Below, piece after piece: positions 9,202 to 18,886 of a DNA stretch of 64,000 bases. This DNA is from an uncultured Candidatus Binatia bacterium (GTDB lineage Bacteria; Desulfobacterota; Binatia; UBA9968; JAJDTQ01). Position 1 is the stretch's first letter; every line of letters starts with the position of its first letter. Both the position numbers and the translations under genes were made by a program. The stretch covers positions 124,001 to 188,000 of the forward strand of contig OY282432.1 of assembly GCA_958295985.1 (NCBI GenBank). The letters are read 5' to 3'. The notes beneath the pieces are model-generated. The model saw nothing but the letters and a program-made list of their open reading frames with translations. It did not search any database and was not told the origin of the DNA.

Positions 9202-10551
9202 CTACGGTGACGGCGAACCCGCGGCCGGAGGGATCTCTTCGGCGGCGCCGACACCGCAATACGTCTCCGCCACCTGCCGCAACAGCGCGATATTGTCCGC
9301 ATGACCGGTCATCTTCGCCGTCACGCGGCCGCGTACGGGCCGGGCGATCAGCGAGAAGTCCCCGACGATATCCAGGATCTTGTGACGCACGAACTCATCG
9401 TCGAATCGCAGGGCCGTGTTGATCACCCTTTCATCGTCGATGAGGATGCAGTTGCCGAGCCGGCCGCCCTTGATCAATCCCAGCCGCTCGAGTTTCTCGA
9501 AATCACGCAGGAAACCGAAAGTCCGCGCCGGGGCGATCTCGTCACGGAACGAGTCCGCACCCTTGTCGACATAGGTGTATTCCTGCGTTCCCACGGGGTT
9601 CGGATACTGCAACCGGTAGTGAACGGTGAAGCCGTCCGCCGGTTCGATGACGATCTCCTCCTCCCCGTCCCCGACCACGCGAAGGGTCCGGTCGATGACG
9701 ATCTCCGGGCGCTTTCCCTGCTGATCTTCCACGCCGGCCTCCTCGATCAGCCGGCAGAACTCGATGGCGGAGCCGTCCATGATGGGAATCTCGCCATACA
9801 TCTTGATCAGCAGGTTCGTGATCCCGTACGAGTGCAGCGCCGCCAGCAGATGCTCCACCGTCCCCACCACCACACCGTCCCGCTGTAGCGAGGTGGCGAA
9901 ATCAGTGGAGCGGACGTAGTCCAAATGGGCGGGAACGGTGGCATCGCCGGAGATCCCGCCGAAATGGATACCGCTGTTCTCCGGCAACGGGTGCAAGATA
10001 ACGCCGGTGCTGACACCCGAATGCAGCCCTAGGCCACATGCCACCACGCTTTTCTTGAGGGTCTTTTGCGGCGCCGCACCGGCGCCGTTGCCAGGGGATC
10101 CGGATGGGTACGACGGCCGGCCGGCCCCGCGGCTTCCGGGCGCGTGGGGCCGCTCCTCGCCGGTCGAAACCTCTCGCCTCGCGTCACCGCAAGCCCGCTC
10201 GATGGTGGCCAGCAAGCCGTCCAGGGACAAGGGCTTCTCGAGAAAGTCGAACGCCCCGAGCTTCGTTGCGGTCACCGCGGTGTGGATGCTTCCGTGGCCG
10301 GAGATCATGATGACGCGAGCCTCGGGATGCTCCCGCCGAATCTTCTTCAGGAGCACGATCCCGTCCATTTCGGGCATCCAGACGTCCAGGAGGATCACGT
10401 CGGGCTCTTCCTTCGCCACCAGGCTCATGACCTCCGACCCGTCCAGGGCCGCGATCACGCGGTAACCCTCCTCCGTAAGGATCTCCCACACGGTTTCGCG
10501 AATGACGTCCTCGTCGTCCACCACCAGCACGGTTCGTTGCGCAGACTGCAT
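9202..10551 (-). CDS. lpxC: fusion of NtrX-type receiver domain and UDP-3-O-acyl-GlcNAc deacetylase (LpxC)
   Basis: LpxC catalyses the committed step of lipid A synthesis. This 449-aa protein is a single open frame. Residues 6-122 form a complete CheY-like receiver with D12/D13, phosphoacceptor D56 (LLDVWMPEMDG), S84 and K106, most like the NtrX receiver (VIMISGHGS, AFDFLEKP). A Gly/Pro/Ser-rich linker spans about 125-162. Residues 163-440 are a full LpxC with GLGLHSG, E233/H234, H390, D394, D398 and H417, matching the known zinc and catalytic residues. The start ATG at 10551 has GGAGG 11 nt upstream; ATGs at 10569 and 10572 are alternatives. An NtrY-like kinase gene lies 88 bp upstream. In effect the output domain of NtrX is replaced by an enzyme. 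Standard LpxC is about 300 aa with no receiver. Confidence 0.92.
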   Translation of the reverse strand: MQSAQRTVLVVDDEDVIRETVWEILTEEGYRVIAALDGSEVMSLVAKEEPDVILLDVWMPEMDGIVLLKKIRREHPEARVIMISGHGSIHTAVTATKLGAFDFLEKPLSLDGLLATIERACGDARREVSTGEERPHAPGSRGAGRPSYPSGSPGNGAGAAPQKTLKKSVVACGLGLHSGVSTGVILHPLPENSGIHFGGISGDATVPAHLDYVRSTDFATSLQRDGVVVGTVEHLLAALHSYGITNLLIKMYGEIPIMDGSAIEFCRLIEEAGVEDQQGKRPEIVIDRTLRVVGDGEEEIVIEPADGFTVHYRLQYPNPVGTQEYTYVDKGADSFRDEIAPARTFGFLRDFEKLERLGLIKGGRLGNCILIDDERVINTALRFDDEFVRHKILDIVGDFSLIARPVRGRVTAKMTGHADNIALLRQVAETYCGVGAAEEIPPAAGSPSP

Positions 10552-10639
10552 GATTGCTGGATCCTCCATCATCCACCCGGGTCCGGCACCCGCGCCGGAC
10601 CCGATCCGTCCGGGCGTGGCTCCGGGAGCCTGTCCGAGG

Positions 10640-12871
10640 TCAGGACGCCTCGCTGGCGCGGACGTCCAACGGGTCCGCCTGGGCCGCCACCGGAAACTCG
10701 ATGATGAAACGCGTGCCGTGGGGCTGGTTCGGACGCACGCGAATGTATCCCCGGTGATCGGCCACGATGGTCCCGACGATCGACAGACCGAGTCCGGTGC
10801 CGTCCTTCTTGGTGGAGTAGTAGGGTTCGAAGACCCGGCCCCGATCCTCCCGGGCGATGCCTTCACCCTCGTCCGCCACCTCCAGGCGAACCATGCCGAA
10901 GGCCTCGTCGAACCGGGTGGCGATCTCGATGCGTCCGCTGCCGTTCAGGGACGCCACGGCGTTGTCCAGCAGATTGAACAGGACGCGCTTGATCTGTTCG
11001 CGGTCCAGCTCCACGGGCGGCAACGAGGCCTGCCCGGCGAAATCGAACTCGACTTTCCGGTGCCCCTCCCTGAACAGGAACAACGCTGCGCGGACCACTT
11101 CGTTGAGATCGTCCGCGACGAGCTGCGCGGTGGGCATCCGGGCGAAGTTCGAGAACTCGTTCACCAGGGTCTTGAGCTCGTCCACCTGCCGGATGATGGT
11201 GGACGTGCATTTGTCGAGGACCGACCCGTCGCCGTCCAGGACGTTCTCGTAACGCTTGCGCAGACGCTGCGCCGAGAGCTGGATCGGCGTCAACGGATTC
11301 TTGATCTCGTGAGCGATACGGCGCGCCACCTCGCGCCACGCCTCCACGCGCTGGATCTTCTGGATCTCGGTGATGTCCTCCATGAAGACCATGATCCCGA
11401 GCGTGTTGCCAACGTCGTCCTGGAGGCTGGCGCCCACGGCCATGAGCGTCCGGTTGCTGTCCGGACCCCCGATACGGACCACGCGTTCCACCCCCACGCC
11501 CCCCGTCACCTGTTCGATCACGTCCAGCAACGGCCGCAGCTCCGCGGTTCCCAACGCCTCCTCGTATCGCCGGTGAAGCACGTCCGGCGCATGGATGCCG
11601 AGGGTGTATTCGGCGGCCTTGTTGACGATGGTCACCCGGCCGGAACGATCCACCGAGATCACCCCGGCCGTGATGTTGGCCAGCAGCGTTTCCATGTACT
11701 GACGACGCTGCTCCAGCTCCGAGTTGGTCTGTTTGAGATCCTCGGTCATCTGGTTGAAGGACGCCACCAGCGTTCCGATCTCGTCGTCGCCGCGGGTATC
11801 GATCCGGTAGTCGAGGTTGCCGTGGGCGACCTCGTGCGTACCTTCCGCCAACCGCTGGATCGGCACGGTGATGCCCTTGGCGAGGGCGAGGCCGAACCAT
11901 GTCGCCGCGAAGATCATGACCAGGGTGACGAGGAGCAGAGTCAACATGTAGGTCTGCTTCACGGGTTCCTTGAGAATGGCCAGGTGTTTGTGCTCCTCGT
12001 ACGACCGCGATATCTGCTGCGCCTTCTTGCTGATGCTCTTGGGTACGAAATAGTCCACCACCACGATCCCGATGATTTTCTGGCCGTCGCCGTGCACCGG
12101 CACCGCGCCCCGCAGCACGTCGCCCTCACCCAGCGGTTGCGTCCGGGTCACCTCGAGGCCCCGCAGGGCGTCGTTCAGAAAATCCGCCTGCGGGCTGACC
12201 GTGACCCCCGTGGGCACCTGGTCGTTGAAGGCCTTCACCAGCGCGGTCCCGTCCGGCTTGTAGACCTCCACCGTGCCGAGGTTGTATTCCCGCTGCTTGT
12301 CCTCCACGAGACGCTTCAAGCCGTCGGATTTCTTCGGTTCGAAGAGTTTCTCGTCGCCGATGCGCTGGCTTAGCTGACGGGCGAAGAAAAGCGCGTTGTT
12401 GGCGGAGTTCTGATAGTAGGTCGAGCTGATATCGAGGGACCCCTTGAGCGCGTTCACGATCTGGGAGTCGAACCACTTGTCCACCGAACGGGTCACGAAG
12501 CTTTCGGCAATCAGGAACAACATCACGGTGGGGACCAATGAGATGCCGACGAAGGCCAGTACGAGCCTGCCCTGAAGACGGGATCCCAGGATGCCCTTCC
12601 TCCGGTCCAGGAGCAGCTTCAGCAGGTTCCGGGCCACGAGGAAGACCAGCAGCACCAACAGGATGATGTTGATGTTGATCAGGAGAAAGAACGCGATGTT
12701 GCTGGTGAGGGAGTAGTCCGCGGCGACGTCCGGCAGGAGATCCTCGAAGAACGCGAACGACAGGATCATCAGGGCGGCAATGAGGATCACCCACCCTTCA
12801 CGCCTGCGCCGCTTCCGTTCCTCCGATCGAAGCGTCTCTGCCTGTTCTTCGTCCGTCTTGGCCGTGCTCAT
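10640..12871 (-). CDS. NtrY-like membrane sensor histidine kinase
   Basis: About 743 aa from the ATG at 12871; an upstream in-frame start at 12919 is possible. It has transmembrane segments near 28-44, 58-81, 102-124 and 308-330, with a periplasmic sensory region of about 180 residues between the last two. HAMP (about 331-384), PAS (390-505), and HisKA with phosphoacceptor H521 (RRIAHEIKNPLTP) follow. The HATPase_c domain shows the N box FNLLDNAVASL and GTGLGLSIV. This is the layout of NtrY, which normally phosphorylates the sigma54 regulator NtrX. Here the adjacent gene is the receiver-LpxC fusion, its likely partner (inference). ruvB lies 114 bp upstream. Confidence 0.92.
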   Translation of the reverse strand: MSTAKTDEEQAETLRSEERKRRRREGWVILIAALMILSFAFFEDLLPDVAADYSLTSNIAFFLLININIILLVLLVFLVARNLLKLLLDRRKGILGSRLQGRLVLAFVGISLVPTVMLFLIAESFVTRSVDKWFDSQIVNALKGSLDISSTYYQNSANNALFFARQLSQRIGDEKLFEPKKSDGLKRLVEDKQREYNLGTVEVYKPDGTALVKAFNDQVPTGVTVSPQADFLNDALRGLEVTRTQPLGEGDVLRGAVPVHGDGQKIIGIVVVDYFVPKSISKKAQQISRSYEEHKHLAILKEPVKQTYMLTLLLVTLVMIFAATWFGLALAKGITVPIQRLAEGTHEVAHGNLDYRIDTRGDDEIGTLVASFNQMTEDLKQTNSELEQRRQYMETLLANITAGVISVDRSGRVTIVNKAAEYTLGIHAPDVLHRRYEEALGTAELRPLLDVIEQVTGGVGVERVVRIGGPDSNRTLMAVGASLQDDVGNTLGIMVFMEDITEIQKIQRVEAWREVARRIAHEIKNPLTPIQLSAQRLRKRYENVLDGDGSVLDKCTSTIIRQVDELKTLVNEFSNFARMPTAQLVADDLNEVVRAALFLFREGHRKVEFDFAGQASLPPVELDREQIKRVLFNLLDNAVASLNGSGRIEIATRFDEAFGMVRLEVADEGEGIAREDRGRVFEPYYSTKKDGTGLGLSIVGTIVADHRGYIRVRPNQPHGTRFIIEFPVAAQADPLDVRASEAS

Positions 12872-12985
12872 TGGAGTGACCTGATCCGTGTCACACCGTT
12901 CTATCGCTTCCACCCGCAAAGCACAAAAGAAATGACGGCCCTCGGCAGCAGGCAGGCCGTGGTCGAGAAGAAGCGGCCGGAACGC

Positions 12986-14023
12986 TCACAACAGCCGCTT
13001 CTGCCGCTTCTCCCGGTCCACCCGCGACGCGGACTGGGACCGTCCCAGATGCCGGTAGGCCACCGGGGTGGCGACCCGGCCTTGCGGCCGGCGCTCCAGG
13101 AAGCCGGCCTGGATCAGATACGGTTCGTAGGCGTCCTCGACCGTGCCTCTTTCCTCCCCGATGGCGGCGGCCAGGGTGTCCAGCCCCACGGGTCCGCCGT
13201 CGAACTTGTCGATGATGGTGACGAGGAGCAGCGTATCCATTTTGTCGCACCCCTCCTCGTCGACCTCCAGCATCTCCAGGGCCTTGCACGCCACGGGCCG
13301 GGTGATCCTTCCCTCACCGTGGACTTCCGCGTAGTCCCGGACCCGTCGCAGCAGCCGGTTGGCGATGCGCGGCGTGCCGCGGGAGCGGCGGGCAATCTCC
13401 ATGAAGCCCGCGTCGTCGCCCCCCACGCCCAGAAGAGACGCGGACCGGGCGAGCAACTTCGCCAGCACCCCGGGCTCGTAGAAGTCGAGCCGGAACACCG
13501 CGCCGAACCGGTTGCGCAACGCCGGGGTCAGAAGGCCGGAACGGGTGGTGGCGCCGACCAGCGTAAACCGCTTGAGGTCCAGCTTGATGGATTTGGCGCC
13601 GGGTCCCTGACCGATCATGACGTCCACCTGGAAGTCTTCCATGGCCGGGTACAGCACCTCCTCCACCACGTGGTTGAGGCGGTGGATCTCGTCGATGAAC
13701 AGGATGTCTCCGGCATCGAGGTTGGTGAGCAGCGCGGCGAGGTCTCCGGGCCGCTCGATGACCGGACCGGAGGTGGGCCGGATGTCTACTTCCATCTCCC
13801 TGGAAATGAGATGCGCGAGGGAGGTCTTCCCCAGACCCGGAGGGCCGTGGAAAAGGAGATGGTCCAGCACGTCGCCACGCCGTTTGGCGGCCGTAATGGC
13901 CACCCCGAGGTTGGCCTTGACCTTTTCCTGACCGAAGTATTCGCTGAACCGCCGGGGCCGGAGGCTCGAGTCGTAGAAGATGTCCTCCTCGGTGCCGGAG
14001 GGCGATATGGGCCTGTCTTCCAT
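12986..14023 (-). CDS. ruvB: Holliday junction branch migration helicase RuvB
   Basis: AAA+ motor that drives branch migration with RuvA. It is 345 aa, with Walker [12 protein letters not shown], Walker [10 protein letters not shown], and the C-terminal winged-helix domain around [17 protein letters not shown]. It is 25 bp from the ruvA stop and continues the yebC-ruvC-ruvA-ruvB cluster. Start [10 protein letters not shown] is normal. Confidence 0.97.
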   Translation of the reverse strand: MEDRPISPSGTEEDIFYDSSLRPRRFSEYFGQEKVKANLGVAITAAKRRGDVLDHLLFHGPPGLGKTSLAHLISREMEVDIRPTSGPVIERPGDLAALLTNLDAGDILFIDEIHRLNHVVEEVLYPAMEDFQVDVMIGQGPGAKSIKLDLKRFTLVGATTRSGLLTPALRNRFGAVFRLDFYEPGVLAKLLARSASLLGVGGDDAGFMEIARRSRGTPRIANRLLRRVRDYAEVHGEGRITRPVACKALEMLEVDEEGCDKMDTLLLVTIIDKFDGGPVGLDTLAAAIGEERGTVEDAYEPYLIQAGFLERRPQGRVATPVAYRHLGRSQSASRVDREKRQKRLL

Positions 14024-14048
14024 GAACGCGGTCCCGCTGCACAGCCGG

Positions 14049-14630
14049 CTACCTGCTGAGCATGCGTAACGCTTCCTTGAGCACGGTTTCCAACTCCGCG
14101 GCTCCTTCGCTCAACACCTGACGCACGGCCCGCTCCGCATCCGCGCGGCGGTAGCCAAGGTTCACCAGCGCCGACAACGCGTCTCCCCGGATACCGGGGT
14201 CGGCCGCCGCCGGCGCGATGTCCGGGAGCGCGTCTATCCTATCACGCAGCTCCACGATCATGCGATCCGCCAGGCGTTTGCCTACCCCCGGGATGGTTAC
14301 CAGGCGGGCGACGTCGCCGTCCCTCAGAGCACCCAACAACTCGCCGGCGGCCATGCCCGACAGGATGTTGAGCGCCAGCCTGGGGCCGATGCCCGACACC
14401 CCGGTCAGCAGCAGGAAGGCCTGCTTCTCCGCGGGATCGAAGAAGCCGAACAACTGGAGGGAGTCTTCCCGGACGTGGGTATACACCAGCAGCGTCACGG
14501 GCTCTCCCACCTCGGGCAGCCGGTAGAACACGCTCAGCGGCGTGAACAGTTGATAACCGACGCCGCCGACGTCCACGATGACCTCGCCCGGCGCCTTGTG
14601 GTCCAGTGTTCCGCGAACCTTGGCTATCAC
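14049..14630 (-). CDS. ruvA: Holliday junction branch migration protein RuvA
   Basis: DNA-binding tetramer that holds the junction and recruits RuvB. It is 193 aa. An N-terminal OB fold ([12 protein letters not shown]) is followed by helix-hairpin-helix motifs ([32 protein letters not shown]) and a C-terminal RuvB-contact domain ([16 protein letters not shown]). It lies between ruvC and ruvB. Confidence 0.97.
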   Translation of the reverse strand: MIAKVRGTLDHKAPGEVIVDVGGVGYQLFTPLSVFYRLPEVGEPVTLLVYTHVREDSLQLFGFFDPAEKQAFLLLTGVSGIGPRLALNILSGMAAGELLGALRDGDVARLVTIPGVGKRLADRMIVELRDRIDALPDIAPAAADPGIRGDALSALVNLGYRRADAERAVRQVLSEGAAELETVLKEALRMLSR

Positions 14631-14686
14631 AACGGGACTCCGCCCGACCCGGCGGCCCGGTGCGCCCCCTGGAACACCCGCATCCT

Positions 14687-15337
14687 TCAGCCTTTGCCGC
14701 GAGGAAGGTCATCCGCCTGCCAACGCAACCCCCTGGAGCTTCTTCCCCTGCGGCCCGTCGCGGCCAGGACGCTGGTCTGGAAGGCGTTCAGATGGCTGTG
14801 GCATATGGCGGCCGCCAGAGCGTCCGCGGCATCCTCCTCGGGTTCGTCGGCAAGGCGAAGGATGGCGGCGACCATCTGCTGCATTTGCGCCTTGCCCGCG
14901 TGTCCATAACCGGTCAGCGCCTTCTTGATCTGGACGGAGTTGTACTCGGACACGGCGATGTCGCGTTCCGCCGCGGCCAGCAGCGCCACCCCGCGCACCT
15001 GACCGAGCTTCAACGCGCTCTGGACGTTGCGCGCCAGAAATACCTTCTCCAGACTGACGTGCCCGGGCTCGTGTTCCCGGATGATCCTGGCCAGTTCCGT
15101 GAATATCCGGTAGAGGCGCCGGTCCTGGGATTGGCTCGGGGAGGCTCGGACCGTGCCGTGGGCAAGGTGTTCCAGGCGGATACCGTCCGCCCGGACCACG
15201 CCCCAGCCGGTCTTGACGGTGCCGGGGTCTATGCCCAGGATCGTTTCGATCCTTCCTTCTCCGATGGCGTCAACCGGCCTTCTCCAGGAGCTCGTCCGGG
15301 ATGTCGAAGTTCGCCGCGACGCTTTGAACGTCGTCAT
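14687..15337 (-). CDS. ruvC: Holliday junction resolvase RuvC
   Basis: Endonuclease that cuts Holliday junctions. The recognisable domain starts with [16 protein letters not shown] (catalytic Asp) and includes [11 protein letters not shown]. It closes with the [13 protein letters not shown] region [15 protein letters not shown]. The only ATG/GTG/TTG start in frame is the ATG at 15337, which adds about 30 non-family residues and overlaps yebC by 68 bp. The purine-rich stretch GGAGAAGGAAGG ends just before an ATC at 15250, so a non-canonical start there (about 187 aa) is an alternative. Identity is sure; the start is not. Confidence 0.93.
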   Translation of the reverse strand: MTTFKASRRTSTSRTSSWRRPVDAIGEGRIETILGIDPGTVKTGWGVVRADGIRLEHLAHGTVRASPSQSQDRRLYRIFTELARIIREHEPGHVSLEKVFLARNVQSALKLGQVRGVALLAAAERDIAVSEYNSVQIKKALTGYGHAGKAQMQQMVAAILRLADEPEEDAADALAAAICHSHLNAFQTSVLAATGRRGRSSRGLRWQADDLPRGKG

Positions 15338-16016
15338 GGTCTTCGAGGTCCTCGGTGAGGCTGAGGGTCTGCTCGGCTTCCTTCTCGCCGAGCTTGGTGG
15401 TGTTCTTGGGAATCATGGCGACTTCGGCCGAAGCCACGGGGACCTTCCCGTCCTCGAGACTTCCCCTGACCGCGGCGAAGTCCTCGGGCCGGGTGATGAT
15501 CTCGAACACGTCGTCACTCTCGGTCACGTCCTCGGCGCCGGCCTCCAGGGCAAGCCCCAGCAGCGCCTCCTCCTCCACCGCCTCCCTGGACACGACGATC
15601 AGCCCCTTGCTGTCGAACATCCATGCCACGCAGCCCGTCTCTCCCAGGCTCCCGCCATGCTTGTTGAACAGCCGCCGGATGTCCGACACCGTGCGGTTCC
15701 GGTTGTCGGTCAGGGTCTGCACCAGAAAGGCCGCCCCTCCGGGGCCGTAGCCCTCGTAGCTGACCTCTTCGTAGGACACCCCTTCGAGCTCGCCGGTGCC
15801 CTTCTTGATGGCGCGCTCGATGTTCTCGTTGGGCATGCTGTTGTCACGGGCCGTCTGCACCGCGGCGCGCAGCCGCGGGTTGGTGGCCGCGTCTCCCCCG
15901 CCCATGCGGGCCGCCACCGTGATTTCCTTGATGAACTTGGTGAACAGCTTGCCTCGTTTGGCGTCCTTGGCCGCCTTCTTGTGCTTGATGGTACTCCACT
16001 TCGAATGTCCGGACAT
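15270..16016 (-). CDS. yebC: YebC/PmpR family protein
   Basis: Conserved cytoplasmic protein of the TACO1/YebC family, implicated in translation of difficult motifs and in regulation. It is 248 aa and starts [20 protein letters not shown], the family signature. [15 protein letters not shown] follows near residue 58. The frame continues upstream of 16016 but without family similarity. It is first in the yebC-ruvCAB run. A 204-bp divergent region separates it from rlpA. Confidence 0.95.
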   Translation of the reverse strand: MSGHSKWSTIKHKKAAKDAKRGKLFTKFIKEITVAARMGGGDAATNPRLRAAVQTARDNSMPNENIERAIKKGTGELEGVSYEEVSYEGYGPGGAAFLVQTLTDNRNRTVSDIRRLFNKHGGSLGETGCVAWMFDSKGLIVVSREAVEEEALLGLALEAGAEDVTESDDVFEIITRPEDFAAVRGSLEDGKVPVASAEVAMIPKNTTKLGEKEAEQTLSLTEDLEDHDDVQSVAANFDIPDELLEKAG

Positions 16017-16182
16017 GACGCAACGCTCTCCTCGAACAGGACTGATCCCGGGCCCGGGACCGCTTGGAACCCGCGGTCTCGCCCGCGGATCCACAGAGAA
16101 AAGCTACCACAATCCACGCCCTCCCGTAAACGGAGCCCGCCTCCGGGCGCCGTGGGCGGGCGGGGGAGATGCCCGCTCACCG

Positions 16183-16211
16183 CTTCCATGCGGGCGGCAT
16201 TGCGGTATAAT
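16183..16211 (+). promoter_or_regulatory. putative sigma70-type promoter of rlpA
   Basis: A perfect -10 hexamer TATAAT lies at 16206-16211 with a weak -35 (CTTCCA at 16183-16188) 17 bp upstream. The ATG of rlpA is only 9 nt downstream of the -10, so the transcript would have almost no 5' leader. Confidence 0.5.
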
Positions 16212-16220
16212 CAAGGCTCG

Positions 16221-17042
16221 ATGGTTTCTGCACGCCTTGGGCGGCGGCGCCCCGGCGCCTTGCCTTACGCCGCCGTCACCCTCCTGCTGCTCTCGGCCTG
16301 CGCCTCCCCGGCGCCGGAGCCTGCGCCCCCCGGTCCCGGCCAGCCCGCGGCGTCGCTGCCCGCGGCCGCGCTTTCTCAGCAGGGCGTCGCCTCCTGGTAC
16401 GGCCCCGGTTTTCACGGGAAGAAGACCACCAGCGGGACCGTCTACGACCAGTACGCCATGACCGCCGCGCACCAGACTCTTCCCCTGGGCTCCAGCGTCC
16501 TGGTCACGAACCTCGCCAACGGCAAGTCGGTTACCGTGCTGATCAACGACCGTGGACCGTTCGTCAAGGACCGGGTGATCGATCTTTCCTATGCCGCGGC
16601 CCGGGCGGTGGACATGATACGGCCGGGAACGGCGCCGGTGCGGGTGGAAGTGCTGGACACCGGCGGCCACGACCTCAAGGCCATCCCCCACCGGCTCGAC
16701 TATACCCTGCAGGTGGGAGCGTTCGCGGACCCGGACAAGGCCCGGGAGTTGAAGGCCCGACTCGAGAACCGCTACGACAGGCCCGTTGTCATCGAGCCCC
16801 ACGAGAGTTATTACCGGGTCCGGCTCGGGACCTTCGTCGATCATTCCGAAGCCAGCGAATACGGCGCCCGTCTGTCACGGGAGGGGTTGCCCGTGGTGGT
16901 TGTGGAGAAGTGGCCTGCGGTGGAGAAGCCCGAGATGGAGAAGAAAGGCGAGCCTGACGCTCGGGAACCCTTGTGCAGCCTCAGGTCCCGTCACCCGGGA
17001 AATACCGGTCTCCCTCTTGGTGGACCCGTTTCTCGGCCATGA
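16221..17042 (+). CDS. rlpA: RlpA-like septal ring lytic transglycosylase lipoprotein with SPOR domain
   Basis: It is 273 aa, starting at the ATG at 16221. A signal peptide ends in a lipobox (LLLLSAC), giving an outer-membrane or periplasmic lipoprotein. The double-psi beta-barrel domain (about 50-140) has GVASWYGPGFHGKKTTSG and the catalytic-type INDRGPF. A Pro/Ala-rich linker precedes it. The SPOR domain (about 155-230) starts LDYTLQVGAF and binds denuded peptidoglycan. The last ~20 residues overlap the 3' end of the convergent hydrolase gene and do not resemble the family, so the tail may be an extension. Confidence 0.92.
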   Translation: MVSARLGRRRPGALPYAAVTLLLLSACASPAPEPAPPGPGQPAASLPAAALSQQGVASWYGPGFHGKKTTSGTVYDQYAMTAAHQTLPLGSSVLVTNLANGKSVTVLINDRGPFVKDRVIDLSYAAARAVDMIRPGTAPVRVEVLDTGGHDLKAIPHRLDYTLQVGAFADPDKARELKARLENRYDRPVVIEPHESYYRVRLGTFVDHSEASEYGARLSREGLPVVVVEKWPAVEKPEMEKKGEPDAREPLCSLRSRHPGNTGLPLGGPVSRP

Positions 17043-17817
17043 GCTTCAGTAGATGGGCCTCGACGGATGAGCGGGCCACGCGCGTGAGCGCCGGCGGATA
17101 GTCTGCGTAGATGACCGCCACCAGATCGCCGATGGAACGCCGCCCTTCCCGCAGTCCTTGCAGGATCTGCTCCTCCCTCATGACCCGATGGTCGATGTAT
17201 TCCCGGATCTTCCCCATGGGGTCGGTCACGAACGGACCGTGCCCCGGGAGCAACAGGCGGATGTCCAGCGAAAGAAGCTTTTCGAGGGACTCCATGTAGT
17301 GGACCATGTTCCCTTCGCCGGCCGGCACCACCGTGGTGCCCTTGCCCAGGATGTGGTCCCCGGAGAAGAGGATCTTTCGCTCGCGCTCGTAGAAACAGCA
17401 ATGCCCCGACTCGTGCCCGGGAGTGAACACCACCTCCAGCTCTCCGCCGTCATAGGCGATCCGGTCTCCCTCGACGTAGGTGAAGTCCTCGCCGCCGAGA
17501 TGGCCCGCGCGCACCCGCGAAATGCCCACCTCCGCGCCGGTCCGCTGCTTCAGGGCCAGCGCGCCGCCGCAGTGGTCCAGGTGGATGTGGGTCAGCAGGA
17601 TCCGGGTGATGCGGGTCCCGCCCAGCGCCTCCATCTCGGAGAGCAGCCCGTCGAGGTTGGCGTCCGAGCCGAGGGCGACGTCGATGACGGTGATTTCCCG
17701 ACGGCCCAGGAGATACTGGTTCGTTCCCCTGAGGGTCATGTAGCCGGGATTGGCCGCGGTCAGGCAACGGATGTTCTCCGCGTTCTCCACTTCGGGCATG
17801 TCGGCGTTCTCCTCCAT
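16981..17817 (-). CDS. MBL-fold metallo-hydrolase (LACTB2-like)
   Basis: It is 278 aa with the metal-binding motif THIHLDHCGG and later metal ligands in TPGHESGHCCFY, FSGDHILG and LPGHGPF. A C-terminal winged-helix-like segment (about 220-275) is typical of the LACTB2/RNase-like branch, whose members hydrolyse diverse esters or RNA. Substrate is unknown. The 3' end overlaps rlpA by 62 bp in convergent orientation. The CitE-like gene upstream (52 bp) may be co-transcribed. Confidence 0.9.
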   Translation of the reverse strand: MEENADMPEVENAENIRCLTAANPGYMTLRGTNQYLLGRREITVIDVALGSDANLDGLLSEMEALGGTRITRILLTHIHLDHCGGALALKQRTGAEVGISRVRAGHLGGEDFTYVEGDRIAYDGGELEVVFTPGHESGHCCFYERERKILFSGDHILGKGTTVVPAGEGNMVHYMESLEKLLSLDIRLLLPGHGPFVTDPMGKIREYIDHRVMREEQILQGLREGRRSIGDLVAVIYADYPPALTRVARSSVEAHLLKLMAEKRVHQEGDRYFPGDGT

Positions 17818-17869
17818 GTCTCGCGCCGGTTATCGAGCGCCGGCCCGCGGGCGGAACCTGAGCTCCCAT

Positions 17870-18754
17870 TCATCCCGCAGTCTTGGCGGTCGCCAACGTT
17901 TCGGCAAGTTCCAGGGTCCGGCGCGCCCGCTCGATGATGGGACGGTCGATGAGTTGACCGCCGAACGCCACCGAGCCGTCACCCCGGGCCGCGGCCTCCT
18001 CGTAGGCGTCGATGACCCTGCGGGCGTAGTCGATCTCCTCTGCCCCAGGGCTGAAGGCGGCGTTGATGGGCGCGATCTGCGACGGATGGATCGACGACAT
18101 GCCGGTAAAGCCCAGCCTCCGCGATTGCAGGGCGAACCGCTCCAGGCCCTCCGGGTCCTGAAGGTCCACCCACACGCCGTCCACGGCCTGGACATGGGCC
18201 GAAGCCGCGGCCACCACCAGCGCCGAGCGCGCATGGAGGAGCTCCTGCGCCTCCCCCTGTCGGGACGCCGGCAGTCCCAACTCCAGCCCGAAGTCCTCGG
18301 CGCCGAACATGAGCCCGACGACCCGGGCCGAGCACGCGGCGATGGCCTGCGCCGCAAGCAGCCCCTTGGGGCTCTCGATGGCCACCAGCAGCTTCACCGC
18401 GGCGCCGCACGCCGCCTCGTGTTCCGTGACCCTGGCCTCGACCGCGGCGATATCTTCCGCGGACTCCACCTTCGGCAGGACCAGCCCGTCGAGTCCGGGG
18501 CGCAGCACCGCGGTCAGGTCGTCGTCCATGCGTTGGTGCCCGATGGCGTTGATGCGCACGAACCGCAACGGCTCACGCGGCTTGCGCTCCCGGGCCAGAG
18601 CCTCGCCGATGAGCCGCCGCGCCGGGTCCTTCTCCGCCGGAGCGACGCCGTCCTCGAGGTCCAGCATGAGGGCGTCCGCGTCCAGCCCCAAGGCCTTGTC
18701 GATCATTCGTTGCCGGTGACCCGGAACGAACATCCAGGAACGTTGCAAATCCAT
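17870..18754 (-). CDS. CitE/HpcH-HpaI family acyl-CoA lyase
   Basis: It is 294 aa from the ATG at 18754 (MDLQRSWMFVPGHRQRM); a GTG at 18778 is possible. The TIM-barrel family is recognised by LMLDLEDGVAPAEK, RFVRINA, LPKVESAEDI and the metal/CoA region LLVAIESPKGLL. Members cleave citramalyl-, malyl- or methylmalyl-CoA. The absence of citD/citF argues against citrate lyase. The neighbouring acyl-CoA dehydrogenase suggests acyl-CoA or dicarboxylate catabolism. Confidence 0.9.
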   Translation of the reverse strand: MDLQRSWMFVPGHRQRMIDKALGLDADALMLDLEDGVAPAEKDPARRLIGEALARERKPREPLRFVRINAIGHQRMDDDLTAVLRPGLDGLVLPKVESAEDIAAVEARVTEHEAACGAAVKLLVAIESPKGLLAAQAIAACSARVVGLMFGAEDFGLELGLPASRQGEAQELLHARSALVVAAASAHVQAVDGVWVDLQDPEGLERFALQSRRLGFTGMSSIHPSQIAPINAAFSPGAEEIDYARRVIDAYEEAAARGDGSVAFGGQLIDRPIIERARRTLELAETLATAKTAG

Positions 18755-18859
18755 AAGCAGTCCCGTCCTTGGGCCCACGCGGCGAAACCGTCACCGGTAT
18801 ACCAGACGGTCCTGAACCGTGCGAGAAACCGGCGGGCGGGCGACCGTGGGGACGCCGGT

Positions 18860-18875
18860 CGACGCGTTCGCGTCG
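18860..18875. terminator. short GC-rich hairpin downstream of the acyl-CoA dehydrogenase
   Basis: CGACGC, loop GTTC, GCGTCG form a perfect 6-bp stem. It lies 12 bp past the acyl-CoA dehydrogenase stop on the minus strand. No T-run follows, so intrinsic termination is doubtful. Confidence 0.3.
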
Positions 18876-18886
18876 TGCCGCCTCGT

